DNA of 64,000 bases from Mycolicibacterium sp. J2. Its GTDB lineage: Bacteria; Actinomycetota; Actinomycetes; Mycobacteriales; Mycobacteriaceae. Under the pieces are notes generated by a model, which worked only from the letters and a program-made list of their open reading frames with translations, did no database searches and was not told the DNA's origin. This document shows positions 18,298 through 27,460 of the stretch, piece by piece. The stretch covers positions 62,001-126,000 of the forward strand of contig NZ_JAPFPY010000006.1 of assembly GCF_026240945.1 (NCBI RefSeq). The letters are read 5' to 3'. The position numbers and the translations under genes were made by a program. Each line of letters opens with the position of its first letter. The first letter of the stretch is position 1.

Positions 18298-19406
18298 GGG
18301 GTACCTTCCGTCGCGATCCCGACCGAGGAGGCCACAGCGGGCAGACTGTCCAGCAGGATCCGGACCGAAATTGCGTGTTGGGTGCCGTTTCCGGCGTACA
18401 GGCTCTCGAACCGCGACCGCAATTCCGATAGCTTTTGGGCCACGTCTTGCGGTCGCAGCAGTGCGGGTCCGGTATCGGTGATCGCTTTGATACCGCTGAT
18501 CAACGGGGTCAGATCATCCACATGACTGCTGACGAGCTTGCCCACCGCACCGAACAACCCGTTCTGCGCGAGGCTCAGGAACGAGTCCCAATGCTTCATG
18601 TAGAACTCCGGAGAGATGTCGCCGAGGCTGGGGGTGTCGACATCGGTGAGGAACGGGAACTCCAGTTTTGGTCCGCTGGCAGCCGCGGAGCCACGGACCT
18701 GCCCGGGATAGTAGCTGTAGTCGATGATCCGTCTGCCGGCGATGATCGCCTCGTTCACGAACGGCGGTGCTGCCTCGACCGCAGAGGACAGCTTCACCAG
18801 TTGCTCGTCGGTCGGGTGTATCTGGACGGCTTCAACGGCTCGCGCAACCGTCACCGCAGTTTCGAACAACGGGTTCAATCCGTCGGTGTAGCGGGTCACG
18901 CGATCGATCACCTTGATCAGCTGCGGCGTCAGGGACGCTTCGGACACATTGCCGAGTTGGTTGAGCAGCTCCGAGAGGGTGAAGTTCCCCGACGGCGTCA
19001 GAGTGAGCCTGCTGCCGTCCGTGAGCTCGCCCCCGCCCGGGTTCGGTACCAGGTTGATGCCCGGTACACCGAAGTAGTTGATGGGCCTGAAGTCGATGCT
19101 CACCTTGTCGGTAAGGCCACGGGTGGGCTGTGTCTGCAAGTCGGTGTCCAGTTGCACTCCGCCATCGGCCATGTTGGTGACGTTGGTGACCTGCCCCACC
19201 TTGACGCCGTGCAAGACGACGGCTGTGCCTGCCTCCGCCCCCTGCCCCACGTACGGTGTCGAAATCACCACGGAGTAAACACCTTCGGCTCGCCCACCAA
19301 ATGGGTTGACGACGACGACCGAGACCGCCACGGCAATGCAGAGCACCACCGCACCGCCGATGGACAGCAGTACCCGCTCCTGACGCTGGGCAGATCCTCT
19401 CAGCAT
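18294..19406 (-). CDS. Mce family protein MceA
   Basis: The 370-residue product has an N-terminal transmembrane helix (VVLCIAVAVSVVVV), the MCE domain (about 40-118, SVVISTPYVGQGAEAGTAVV) and a helical C-terminal half with PxFV-type segments. It starts 10 bases after yrbEB and overlaps mceB. It is the first of six Mce tunnel subunits. Confidence 0.9.
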   Translation of the reverse strand: MLRGSAQRQERVLLSIGGAVVLCIAVAVSVVVVNPFGGRAEGVYSVVISTPYVGQGAEAGTAVVLHGVKVGQVTNVTNMADGGVQLDTDLQTQPTRGLTDKVSIDFRPINYFGVPGINLVPNPGGGELTDGSRLTLTPSGNFTLSELLNQLGNVSEASLTPQLIKVIDRVTRYTDGLNPLFETAVTVARAVEAVQIHPTDEQLVKLSSAVEAAPPFVNEAIIAGRRIIDYSYYPGQVRGSAAASGPKLEFPFLTDVDTPSLGDISPEFYMKHWDSFLSLAQNGLFGAVGKLVSSHVDDLTPLISGIKAITDTGPALLRPQDVAQKLSELRSRFESLYAGNGTQHAISVRILLDSLPAVASSVGIATEGTP

Positions 19407-19416
19407 GAGATCCCCT

Positions 19417-20268
19417 CTATCCCTTGAAGATGAACTCGGGCTGAAGCCCCCACAGCAACACGGTGGTCGTGAAGTCGAGGACGACGATCGTCACGAGACT
19501 GGCGCGTACCGCACGACCCGATGCCATGCCGACACCGACCGGACCCCCTGACGCGAAATACCCGTAGTAGCAATGGATCAACGTCACGGCGACGCAGTAG
19601 ATGCTCAATTTGATCGTCGAATAGAGCAGATCGATCGGGCTGAGGAACATGGCAAAGTAGTGGAAGTACGTGCCGCCGTGTTCGCCGTTGAAGACGACCA
19701 CCACCGTTTGGATCGTGTAGAAGACCCCCATGAGGGTCAGCAGATAGCCGGGAATGACGCAGGTCAACGCACCGATCAGGCGAGTACCGACAACGAACGG
19801 AATGGGCCGCAAGCCGATGGCCTCGACGGCGTCGATCTCTTCAGCGATACGCATGGCTCCGATCTCGGCGGTCATGCGCGTACCCGCTTGGGACATGAAC
19901 GCAATGCCGGCGACGATGGGTCCGAGAATGCGGACGGCCCCGATGCCGCCGATGATGCCCGACAGGGAACCGAATCCCAGAATGTCCAACACCGCGAGCG
20001 CTTCGATGCCCAGAGAAGCACCCGTGGCCACGCCGAGCAGGAGCAGGACACTGATCGTGCCGCCGTCGACGATCAGCGACCCCCGACCCCAGGCCATGTT
20101 GATCGTTGCGGCCAGCGTCTGACGCGAGTAGCGACGCACGGTGAGCGGCAGATAGTAGAACACCTGACCGATGAACAAAGACCATTGCCCGAATCCGGTC
20201 AACGGCTTCTTGACCGTGCCGGCGGTCGCCGCACGGGTGCGTGCCAGTGTCGACGGTGCCGACATCAT
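19417..20268 (-). CDS. YrbE/MlaE-family ABC permease (YrbEB)
   Basis: The product has 283 residues and the MlaE-family features: a polar start, several transmembrane helices, and the conserved stretch AGTRMTAEIGAMRIAEEIDA that touches the ATPase, followed by GLRPIPFVVGTRLIG. With YrbEA it forms the inner-membrane heterodimer energised by MceG. It overlaps yrbEA by four bases. Confidence 0.92.
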   Translation of the reverse strand: MMSAPSTLARTRAATAGTVKKPLTGFGQWSLFIGQVFYYLPLTVRRYSRQTLAATINMAWGRGSLIVDGGTISVLLLLGVATGASLGIEALAVLDILGFGSLSGIIGGIGAVRILGPIVAGIAFMSQAGTRMTAEIGAMRIAEEIDAVEAIGLRPIPFVVGTRLIGALTCVIPGYLLTLMGVFYTIQTVVVVFNGEHGGTYFHYFAMFLSPIDLLYSTIKLSIYCVAVTLIHCYYGYFASGGPVGVGMASGRAVRASLVTIVVLDFTTTVLLWGLQPEFIFKG

Positions 20269-21158
20269 GCCACCGCCGTCGGGAAGAACATCGTCGATAT
20301 CTGGGTGATCACAAGGTTTGCGAACAGGATGAGAACGACGTTGATCACGACTGCGGCGTTGACGGCATCCGCGACACCGCGCGGACCACCCTTGGCCTCC
20401 ATACCCCGCATCGAGGAGATGATGGCCACGATGGCGGCGAAGACGAGACCCTTGCCGATCGCGAAATATACGTCGGTCATCTTCGCGAACGTTCCGAATG
20501 AGTTCCAGAAGCTGCCCGGCGCAACCCCGCTCACCGTGACCGACAGCAGGAATGCAGACGCCGTGCCCGACACGATGATGACGAGGGTGAGCATGGGTGC
20601 GATCAGCAGCAGCGCCAAGAACCGGGGCACCACGAGACGCCGAACCGGGTCCACGCCGAGGACCCGCATGGCGTCGAGTTCCTCGCGAATGGCCCTCGCC
20701 CCGAAGTCCGATGCGATCGCCGATGCCGCAGCGCCACCCATCAGGAGACCCGCTGTGACGGGTGCGCCCTGGCGGAGCACGCCCACCCCACTCGCCGCGC
20801 CGAGGAGGGCCGTTGCTCCCACCTGGGCCACCAGCCCGGAAACGACGACGGTGACGATTCCGCCGATCGGTATGGCCATCAGCACGGCCGGCGTTGCGGT
20901 GACCTTGAACAGCGCCCAGGCTTGCCAGACGAACTCGCCAACCGGCAGCCGGCCGGTGACAGTGTCCTGCACGGCGTAGCGCACGACCGAGATGGCCAGG
21001 GCAACGCCACGGCCGGTAGACCCGGCTGCCGCCGCCGGCGACTTGGCGAGTCTCGACGCGTTTCGCTTCGCCGCGCGCAGCACGCCGGCACTTTTCCGTT
21101 GCTGGACCGCCACTCCCGTCGGGTCAGCCAAGGCCGGACGGTCCGCGACGCCTACCAT
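20265..21158 (-). CDS. YrbE/MlaE-family ABC permease (YrbEA)
   Basis: I start it at ATG 21158 (297 residues), preceded by GGGGTGG; an in-frame start at 21338 would add 60 Arg-rich residues that do not look like family sequence. It has the MlaE core: ALLMGG-type helices, SAIASDFGARAIREELDAMRVLGVDP (the ATPase coupling helix) and a last helix ending ISTMFFPTAVA. It is the first gene of the mce operon; about 350 bases separate its start from the predicted promoter. Confidence 0.9.
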   Translation of the reverse strand: MVGVADRPALADPTGVAVQQRKSAGVLRAAKRNASRLAKSPAAAAGSTGRGVALAISVVRYAVQDTVTGRLPVGEFVWQAWALFKVTATPAVLMAIPIGGIVTVVVSGLVAQVGATALLGAASGVGVLRQGAPVTAGLLMGGAAASAIASDFGARAIREELDAMRVLGVDPVRRLVVPRFLALLLIAPMLTLVIIVSGTASAFLLSVTVSGVAPGSFWNSFGTFAKMTDVYFAIGKGLVFAAIVAIISSMRGMEAKGGPRGVADAVNAAVVINVVLILFANLVITQISTMFFPTAVA

Positions 21159-21362
21159 CGGTCCACCCCGAACCTGGCCGGCGTCCCGGCGTGCGCGCGG
21201 CAGCATTCGGCATCCCGGGAACGCCCTACTGGACTCGACCACGAGATCATGGACGCGCACCTCGACGCTCGGCGACTGCCAGCCTCGACTGAGCCACTCC
21301 TGCTCTCCCATCGTCGTTCGTGAAATTGCGGCCGGCAAACCGGTTCGCGTTGTGATGTCGCT

Positions 21363-21394
21363 CGTGGACGTTGTGGTCGTCGTGGACGTTGTGG
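21363..21394. repeat. Tandem 14-bp direct repeat in the mce leader
   Basis: CGTGGACGTTGTGG occurs at 21363-21376 and again at 21381-21394, 18 bases apart, inside the transcribed leader of the mce operon. Its role is unknown. Confidence 0.5.
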
Positions 21395-21483
21395 CCGTTC
21401 CCCGATGAGGCGCTGGATCGCATATGCCGCTCCGCCACTTTGACCTCGAACAACTGGTTTGTGGGCCGTGACGCTAAACCTAT

Positions 21484-21500
21484 AGCAAAGTGGTTTTGCT
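21484..21500. promoter_or_regulatory. Operator-like palindrome downstream of the mce promoter
   Basis: AGCAAA-GTGGT-TTTGCT is a perfect 6-5-6 inverted repeat just downstream of the predicted -10 box, where a bound repressor (TetR- or GntR-type, as for other mce operons) would block transcription. No regulator gene is adjacent. Confidence 0.45.
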
Positions 21501-21513
21501 CACAGCGAGTAAC

Positions 21514-21542
21514 AACCTATACCTAATAGCTTTAGTTGCCAA
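21514..21542 (-). promoter_or_regulatory. Predicted promoter of the mce operon
   Basis: On the - strand, TTGGCA (21542-21537) and TAGGTT (21519-21514) are separated by 17 bases. The predicted start of transcription is near 21507, about 350 bases before the yrbEA start codon. Confidence 0.45.
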
Positions 21543-21914
21543 GCCCCAAAGTCGGCGGCTTTATTTACGTTGCCGTCACAGTCAGGCGGCGACATTCTGC
21601 ACACGAGTGGTCCGCACATCATCGAGCCGACGCCGGGCGTCAGGGCAGCGATGACCACCACGCCCCACCCCCACGCAGACAAGCTTTCCCGGGCAAGACC
21701 GGAACCTAAAGCGCTCTCACAGTGGATCTTTCGGGGCTGCATCGACCACCGGGTGAATGACACGATTCGCCGACGTGCTCATGAGCACGAATGATCGGCC
21801 AGAAATCTCACTCGGACAGTCAATCCAACCCCAGCCTGGACGTACGTCACCCTCGCGACGGCCGCCACGTTACGGACGGGCAACCCCGATTCCTACCAAA
21901 GTGACCGGAATTCG

Positions 21915-22217
21915 TCACGGACACAGGTAGATAAAGGCCAGTTGGGTGAGCGCCGGAGTGACCAAGGTCGCCTCGGTCCCGACGAAGCCTGCGGCGCGTT
22001 TGTCACAGGCATACCAACCATCACTCAGCAACTGACCGTCGCTACGGAAGGCCGCTGGGTTGTGGCTGGCCGCAAAGACGCGACGCGCCTGGTCCAGGAA
22101 GCTGATTTCGGCCGGCGTGGGCGGTACCAATGGATCGGCGTGCGCCGACTGCACACCCGTCATACCGACGGCGAGCGCTCCGATCAGCACACCCAACGAA
22201 CGCTTGCACGTATCCAA
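21915..22217 (-). CDS. DUF732-family secreted protein
   Basis: I start it at TTG 22217, because GAGGAG stands six bases upstream and the frame then opens directly with a signal peptide (GVLIGALAVGMTGVQSAHA). The mature part shows the DUF732 pattern with EISFLDQAR, DGQLLSDGWYACDK and a final Cys (FIYLCP). It is 100 residues long. It diverges from a second DUF732 gene. Confidence 0.7.
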   Translation of the reverse strand: MDTCKRSLGVLIGALAVGMTGVQSAHADPLVPPTPAEISFLDQARRVFAASHNPAAFRSDGQLLSDGWYACDKRAAGFVGTEATLVTPALTQLAFIYLCP

Positions 22218-22524
22218 GGCAGTCTCCTCACGATGCTCCCGGTCCCACGCACCGACACCGGCGCCGACAGCTCTGCAAGCAGCGCGGAACGATCCCGCGT
22301 CAGCACCACCAGACAGGGGCAACCCGCCGTTTCCGATTGGAGCGCCGGGCCAGCAAAGGTACAGCGTGCGACGTCCAGAACCTTATGGTCGTAGGATTAT
22401 GGTGTCAACTGCCGGCCGAGCCGATACTATTGTTGCTAGTTTTACCGGCCTGAACCGGCAGAGCGCCGAACACTGTCACACGGGCAAATCAAACGGCAAC
22501 GCAGCTGAGGACGAGGAGCCTAGA
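22218..22524. other. Divergent intergenic region between two DUF732 genes
   Basis: About 300 bases with no supported gene. The stretch near 22425-22450 (ACTATTGTTGCTAGTTTTACC) is AT-rich and probably holds the promoter for the + strand gene. Confidence 0.4.
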
Positions 22525-22863
22525 ATGCCTGGTATGTGGAGAACCCTTGCGGTTGGCGTCTTTTCACTGTCACTGGTGGTGTCCGAGATTCCGGCAAACG
22601 CCCAGCCGGATAACGTCGACGCCGGCGCCAACTACTCCGTGTTCCTCCAGGCGATCGCCGGGGACGGCGTGGTGATGAACGGCCGGCAGGCGGTCCTGGA
22701 AGGACAGGCGGTATGCGAACTCATGCAACCGCCGGACGGCGGTTCGCTCTGGGACGCCGGACGTCACGTCTTGTCGATGCATCCCGACTGGGGAATCGGG
22801 TTGGCCCTGCACTTTGCCGACCGGTCTGTCCAGAACATCTGCCCGCACCGCGGGTCGTTCTGA
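22525..22863 (+). CDS. DUF732-family secreted protein
   Basis: The 112-residue product starts at ATG 22525, six bases after GAGGAG. A signal peptide ends near ANAQ (about residue 29), followed by the DUF732 pattern YSVFLQAIAGDGV, GQAVCELM and QNICPH with paired cysteines. It and the divergent gene at 21915-22217 are probably distant paralogues. Function is unknown. Confidence 0.75.
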   Translation: MPGMWRTLAVGVFSLSLVVSEIPANAQPDNVDAGANYSVFLQAIAGDGVVMNGRQAVLEGQAVCELMQPPDGGSLWDAGRHVLSMHPDWGIGLALHFADRSVQNICPHRGSF

Positions 22864-22896
22864 CCGAGCGGATTTCGCGGTGTTCGCCGCCCTGCG

Positions 22897-23382
22897 CTAG
22901 CCTGCTACCGACCGCCGGGCGACGACGGCGATCCCGCGGAAACTCAGGACCACCCGCCCTTCCTCGTCGGTCAGGGTAGCCCGGTAGGTCACCTCCGCCC
23001 TGGTGACCTGTTCGGCGATATCGGCAATCTCGACGGAGCCGGTCAGGGTTGCGCCCGGTCGCACCGGGAACGGTAAACGCAGCTGTTCGATTCCCTTGCC
23101 CGCCACCAGCGCAAGTCGTGGAATGAACTGACGTGAAGCCAGACTCGAGAACAAGGCAAGGGTATGCACGCCGCTGGCGATGACGCCGCCAAACACCGGG
23201 TTCATCTCGTCGAGATGAATGGGCAGTGGGTCGAATCGGGTGGCGAACGCCAGCACCTCATCTCGGTGCACCTGCGCGGCACCCAGGTCCATCCAGTCGC
23301 CGACGCGTAAATCTTCGACGTGCCACGGTGCGGTGGCGATCTGGGCCGCCAGATCCCGCCCCTGGCCGGGGACCGTTCTCAT
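22897..23382 (-). CDS. MaoC-like dehydratase (hot-dog fold)
   Basis: The 161-residue product has the single hot-dog fold of MaoC-type hydratases: the catalytic region ATRFDPLPIHLDE (Asp and His) and the helix GGVIASGVHTLALF. It would hydrate an enoyl-CoA. It lies six bases after the aldehyde dehydrogenase stop in the TetR-controlled set, so it is probably in that operon. Confidence 0.85.
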   Translation of the reverse strand: MRTVPGQGRDLAAQIATAPWHVEDLRVGDWMDLGAAQVHRDEVLAFATRFDPLPIHLDEMNPVFGGVIASGVHTLALFSSLASRQFIPRLALVAGKGIEQLRLPFPVRPGATLTGSVEIADIAEQVTRAEVTYRATLTDEEGRVVLSFRGIAVVARRSVAG

Positions 23383-23388
23383 CGTGTC

Positions 23389-24855
23389 CTAGCCCGCGAC
23401 TGGGTCGGCGCAGTACATCGACTTGGTCACCCGGTAGGCGTCCAGTCCCTCCGGACCGAGCTCACGACCGAGACCGCTGGACTTGACTCCACCGAACGGC
23501 GACTGGATATCCAGTTGATAGTGATTGACCCCCACCGAACCGGTGTGCATCGCCCGGGCCACGTCAAGTGCGCGCCCGGTGTTCGTCGACCAGACCGTTC
23601 CGGCCAGACCGAACTCGGTGTCGTTGGCCAAGCTGATCGCCTCGGCCTCGTCGTCGTAGCCGATGATCGCGATCACCGGACCGAAGATCTCTTCCTGGGC
23701 GATACGATCTCCGTTGTCGACATCGGCGAAGACGGTCGGGGCGACAAACCACCCGCGCGGCCGATTCGCCGGCACCGCGCCGCCGGCGAGGAGCCGGGCA
23801 CCGGAGTCGCGGCCGATCTCGATGTACTCCAGCACCCGGTCCCGCTGCCGGGCGCTGACCAGCGGACCGACATCGGTTGCGTCGTCCAGCGGATCTCCCA
23901 CCACGAGACTTGTGGCCAGATCTGCGATGGCGGTGACAAATTCGTGGTAGCGAGCGGTGGGCACCAGTATGCGCGAGCTCAGATGGCACGTCTGACCGTT
24001 GTTGACAAACGATGCTGTCCGCAGACCGGCGACGGTCGTATGCAGGTCCGCATCGTCGAGAATCACGGCCGCCGACTTGCCACCGAGTTCCAAGGTGACC
24101 GGCTTGATCAGCCGACCGCACTCGGCACCGATGACCCGGCCGGCGTTGGTCGATCCCGTGAACGCCACCTTGGCCACCCCGGGATGGCTCACCAGGTGTG
24201 CGCCAGCAGCGGCATCACCAGGCACCACGCTGAGCACGCCCGGTGGAATGCCCGCCTCGACGGCCGCGTCGGCAAACACCAGGGCGTCCAACGCCGTCTC
24301 GGGGGCTGCCTTGAGAACCACCCGGCAACCGGCGGCAAGGGCCGGCGCAATCTTCATGATCGCCAAGGCCTGCGGGTAATTCCAGGGCGTGATGGCCCCG
24401 ACCACACCGACCGGCTCCCGGCGGACCACGGTGTGCCCCACCAGAGCCGGGCGGATCTCCTCGGCCTCCGAGGCCTTCACCAGTTTCGCGTAGTAGCTCA
24501 CCAACGCCGAGGGAAACATCCCGTTCACCGCACGGGACAACGTAATCGGCATACCGTTCTCCCGGCTCACCAGCCGCGCGGTGGCATCGGCACGAGACCG
24601 CAACGCCAGGGCGTACCGCTTGAGCACCTCCGAACGCTCCTCGGCAGGGGCCGCCGCCCACCTCAGCGCGGGTTCCTCGTGCGCGGCAGCAACCGCGTCG
24701 TCGATGTCGGATGTCGTGGCGTTGGGACCCTCGCCGAAGACCTCCCCCGTGGCAGCCTCGATCATCGGCACGGTGTGTTCGGCTACGCGGTACGTGCCGC
24801 CGACGAACAGGCGGGCGGCGTCGGTGCGCGTCGGCGCTGCGCTGGACGGTGTCAT
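23389..24855 (-). CDS. Aldehyde dehydrogenase family protein
   Basis: I start it at ATG 24855, which overlaps the upstream CoA-transferase stop as ATGA, giving 488 residues. The NAD-binding FTGSTNAGR, the general base in LELGGKSAA and the catalytic Cys in NNGQTCHLSS are all present, as is EEIFGPV near the C-terminus. It oxidises an aldehyde to the acid; the substrate is unknown. It sits between a CoA-transferase and a MaoC-type hydratase, suggesting a CoA-linked degradation route. Confidence 0.92.
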   Translation of the reverse strand: MTPSSAAPTRTDAARLFVGGTYRVAEHTVPMIEAATGEVFGEGPNATTSDIDDAVAAAHEEPALRWAAAPAEERSEVLKRYALALRSRADATARLVSRENGMPITLSRAVNGMFPSALVSYYAKLVKASEAEEIRPALVGHTVVRREPVGVVGAITPWNYPQALAIMKIAPALAAGCRVVLKAAPETALDALVFADAAVEAGIPPGVLSVVPGDAAAGAHLVSHPGVAKVAFTGSTNAGRVIGAECGRLIKPVTLELGGKSAAVILDDADLHTTVAGLRTASFVNNGQTCHLSSRILVPTARYHEFVTAIADLATSLVVGDPLDDATDVGPLVSARQRDRVLEYIEIGRDSGARLLAGGAVPANRPRGWFVAPTVFADVDNGDRIAQEEIFGPVIAIIGYDDEAEAISLANDTEFGLAGTVWSTNTGRALDVARAMHTGSVGVNHYQLDIQSPFGGVKSSGLGRELGPEGLDAYRVTKSMYCADPVAG

Positions 24856-27266
24856 GCTGGTTGTACCTTCACAGTCGATGTCGGTGCGAAGAGGGCACCG
24901 GCAGCGATCAGCCGATCCACCTCCGCGGGGTCCATCTGCAGATGTCGGGTGCACACCGCGACCGTGTTCTCACCGAGCAGCGGGGCCGGCTGTAGCTCGG
25001 CCGGTGGGATACGCCGATACCGGGCAGGCCCGGTCTCGGTCGGCAACGGCACGTCGAACAGTGGATGGGTCATTTCCGAGTACAGTCCCCGCGCCCGCAC
25101 CTGTGGCTCATCGATGATGTCGCTTCCCCGCAACATCGGGGCGGCAAGGACTTTGGCACTCTGCAGAGACTCAGCGATGTCCTGGGCGTCGCACCGGCGA
25201 GTGAAATGAGCCAGTGCACTGCGCATTTCGTCTCGATGCCGCCAACGACCGTCAACCGATACGAACCGAGGGTCGGCCTCCAGACTCGAGGCATCGAGTA
25301 TTTGTAGGACGGCGATCCAGTCGGCGTCGGAGCCGATGGTCACGACACACCATTCGTCATCGCCGGCGCACGGATAGACACCGTGCACGGTCATGTCCTC
25401 GGTCACGGTGGTCCCGCCGGCCTGTGCCCACGACACCGTGTAAAGCGCGTCAAGCTGACTGACCACGGTCTCGGCCTGCGAAATGTGAATGCGGCTCCCG
25501 ACACCGGTGCGGTGCCGCCGGATCAGGGCGGCCAGCGTCGCAACCGCAGCCAGGCGTGCCACCAGGTGATCGGGAAACACCGTCACCGCATCGGAGAACG
25601 GATACTGTGCGTCGGGCCGTGGCGGGTCCTCGGTGGCCCACAGCGCAGTGATACCGGTCGACGATCGCACCAGCGGGCCGTAGCCGAGCCGGGACCGCCA
25701 CGGACCATCGTCACCGAAGGCACTGCTTTCGGTGACGACCAGCCTGTCGTTGATCTGCTGTAACCGTTCGAAGGAAAAGCCCAGCGCGGAAAGGGTTCCC
25801 GGCTTGAAGTTGGCGAACACCGCGTCGGCGCCGGCGACCAGTTCGGTGAATACCTGGGCGCCGGGCGCGGTGCGCAGATCCAGCCCAAGGGCCGCTTGGT
25901 TGCGGTGCGTCCAGGCGAAGGATTCACTCATGATCTGACCCGGCCTCGCCTGCCGCAGCCCGTCGGGGTAGGAGGGACTCTCGATCTTGATGACCTCGGC
26001 GCCCATATCGGCGAACAGTCGGCCCAGCTCTCCCCCTGCGACGATGACTCCCAGATCGAGGATCGTCAGACCATCGAACGGGCGTATCGGCGTCTCCGCG
26101 GTGGCCACCATTGCCGGCCGATCCGGCCAGGCCGGCTCGGTCTCTCCGGCAGGGCCGGCGAGCCATCGCACACCGGCCCGCTCTCCGTCGACGACGACGC
26201 AGCCGTCGGGAACCGTCACGGTCGTTCTGCCGGCGAACTCCGCGTTCTTCCAAGCCGACACGGCGCGGAAGTGTGCACAATCCATCACCTCCGCTGGAGT
26301 CAGGATGGCCGCGACCGGAACGCCCCGCGCGGCACCCTCGGCGACGAGGTGCTCCGCCGAGTGCTGGGCGAAGAGTTCCGCGATCAGCGTCCGAATGCGC
26401 TCGAAAGCCGCCGCGCGTGCGCTGATGCTGTCATATTCGGCGTCTTGGAATTCGGCGGGCTCGCCCAACCACGCCCGCATCGCACGCCACTGCCGAGGTG
26501 ACAGGATGCAGATGCGTATCCAGCCGTCGCGGCACGCGAAGATCGGATACGAGTCCTGGTTCTTCGGCCTGCCCCGACGTGCGGCGCTGAGCCCGCGGGC
26601 CGCTGCCGCCTGTCCTTGCGCGCCGAATGGCGGGTCCAGAGCCTGCAAGACCGCCTCGTAGCGGGAGAAGTCGATGTAGTCCCCACGTCCGGTACGCAAT
26701 CTGTGGAAGTAACCGACGAGCACCGCCCACGCCGCCTGCGCCGCCGCCGTGGCCGAGGCGATACCCGCCGGGGGCAGAACCGGTGGGCCGTCGGGTGCTC
26801 CCGAGCGCGACAACACCGACGACATCGCCACCAACACGGCATCGTCGGCGCGCCAATGCGCGCGCGGCCCTTCGGTGCCGAAGTCGGTCACCGACATCGC
26901 GACCAGATGTTCGTAGCGGTCGGCCAGCGCTTCGACCGACACCCCGAAAGTGCTGACCTGGCCTGGATTTCCGCTGTCGACGATGATGTCGGCGCCTTCC
27001 ACCAGAGCCAGGAACCGTTCACGGTCGCCGGCATCCGAGGCGTCCAGGATGACACTTCGCTTGTTGGCGTTGTGCAACGCGAAAGCGACACCGTGCCCGT
27101 CGATCAGCGGCGGCCGACGACGTTCCGGGCATCCGCCCACGGGTTCGACCTTCACGACATCGGCGCCCAGATCGGCCAACAGACGCGTCGCCTGGCTCAC
27201 GTCGCCGGTCGTCGTGTCCACGATCCTCAGCCCGGCCAACGGTCCACCCATCGACACCGACGTCAC
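24852..27266 (-). CDS. Double-length CaiB/BaiF CoA-transferase
   Basis: The product has 804 residues from GTG 27266, which has AGGAG nine bases upstream; further upstream starts add unlikely sequence. Two complete family III CoA-transferase modules lie in tandem: the first opens PLAGLRIVDTTTGDVSQATRLLADLGADVVKVEP, the second, near residue 400, FDGLTILDLGVIVAGGELGRLFADMGAEVIKIE. Most family members are about 400 residues and dimerise as interlocked rings; here both halves are fused. In the first module the usual catalytic Asp region is MSVTDFG; in the second it is VTESSAFG, so only one half may be catalytic. It heads the ALDH/MaoC operon. Confidence 0.9.
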   Translation of the reverse strand: MTSVSMGGPLAGLRIVDTTTGDVSQATRLLADLGADVVKVEPVGGCPERRRPPLIDGHGVAFALHNANKRSVILDASDAGDRERFLALVEGADIIVDSGNPGQVSTFGVSVEALADRYEHLVAMSVTDFGTEGPRAHWRADDAVLVAMSSVLSRSGAPDGPPVLPPAGIASATAAAQAAWAVLVGYFHRLRTGRGDYIDFSRYEAVLQALDPPFGAQGQAAAARGLSAARRGRPKNQDSYPIFACRDGWIRICILSPRQWRAMRAWLGEPAEFQDAEYDSISARAAAFERIRTLIAELFAQHSAEHLVAEGAARGVPVAAILTPAEVMDCAHFRAVSAWKNAEFAGRTTVTVPDGCVVVDGERAGVRWLAGPAGETEPAWPDRPAMVATAETPIRPFDGLTILDLGVIVAGGELGRLFADMGAEVIKIESPSYPDGLRQARPGQIMSESFAWTHRNQAALGLDLRTAPGAQVFTELVAGADAVFANFKPGTLSALGFSFERLQQINDRLVVTESSAFGDDGPWRSRLGYGPLVRSSTGITALWATEDPPRPDAQYPFSDAVTVFPDHLVARLAAVATLAALIRRHRTGVGSRIHISQAETVVSQLDALYTVSWAQAGGTTVTEDMTVHGVYPCAGDDEWCVVTIGSDADWIAVLQILDASSLEADPRFVSVDGRWRHRDEMRSALAHFTRRCDAQDIAESLQSAKVLAAPMLRGSDIIDEPQVRARGLYSEMTHPLFDVPLPTETGPARYRRIPPAELQPAPLLGENTVAVCTRHLQMDPAEVDRLIAAGALFAPTSTVKVQPA

Positions 27267-27430
27267 TGTCTTTCTCCTCTCAACCAACCGCCGCACCGGA
27301 CGCGCGATGAGACAGCATCGACGCCGGGAGTCGGCCCGGTCGGCGGTCGCGTACGTGCCGCACACGGGCTTCACACGATGCGCGGCACGGTCCGCGATCA
27401 CAGTAGGCGGCCGTCCGCAACAACGTCAAT

Positions 27431-27447
27431 ACCTCACGCCATTAGGT
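27431..27447. promoter_or_regulatory. Operator-like 17-bp motif upstream of the CoA-transferase gene
   Basis: ACCT-N6-ATTAGGT (17 bases) lies in the gap between the tetR stop and the CoA-transferase start. The same motif with the same spacing occurs upstream of the tetR gene at 28245-28261, suggesting both are sites for this TetR. Confidence 0.5.
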
Positions 27448-27460
27448 AAAACAACCGACA

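Larger units (their letters stand above)
21159..21914. other. Long leader and promoter region of the mce operon
   Basis: No gene is supported in these 756 bases. The part near 21470-21560 is unusually AT-rich for this genome and holds the predicted promoter and palindrome listed separately. The part at 21340-21400 contains a 14-bp direct repeat. The rest is unremarkable. Confidence 0.5.
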
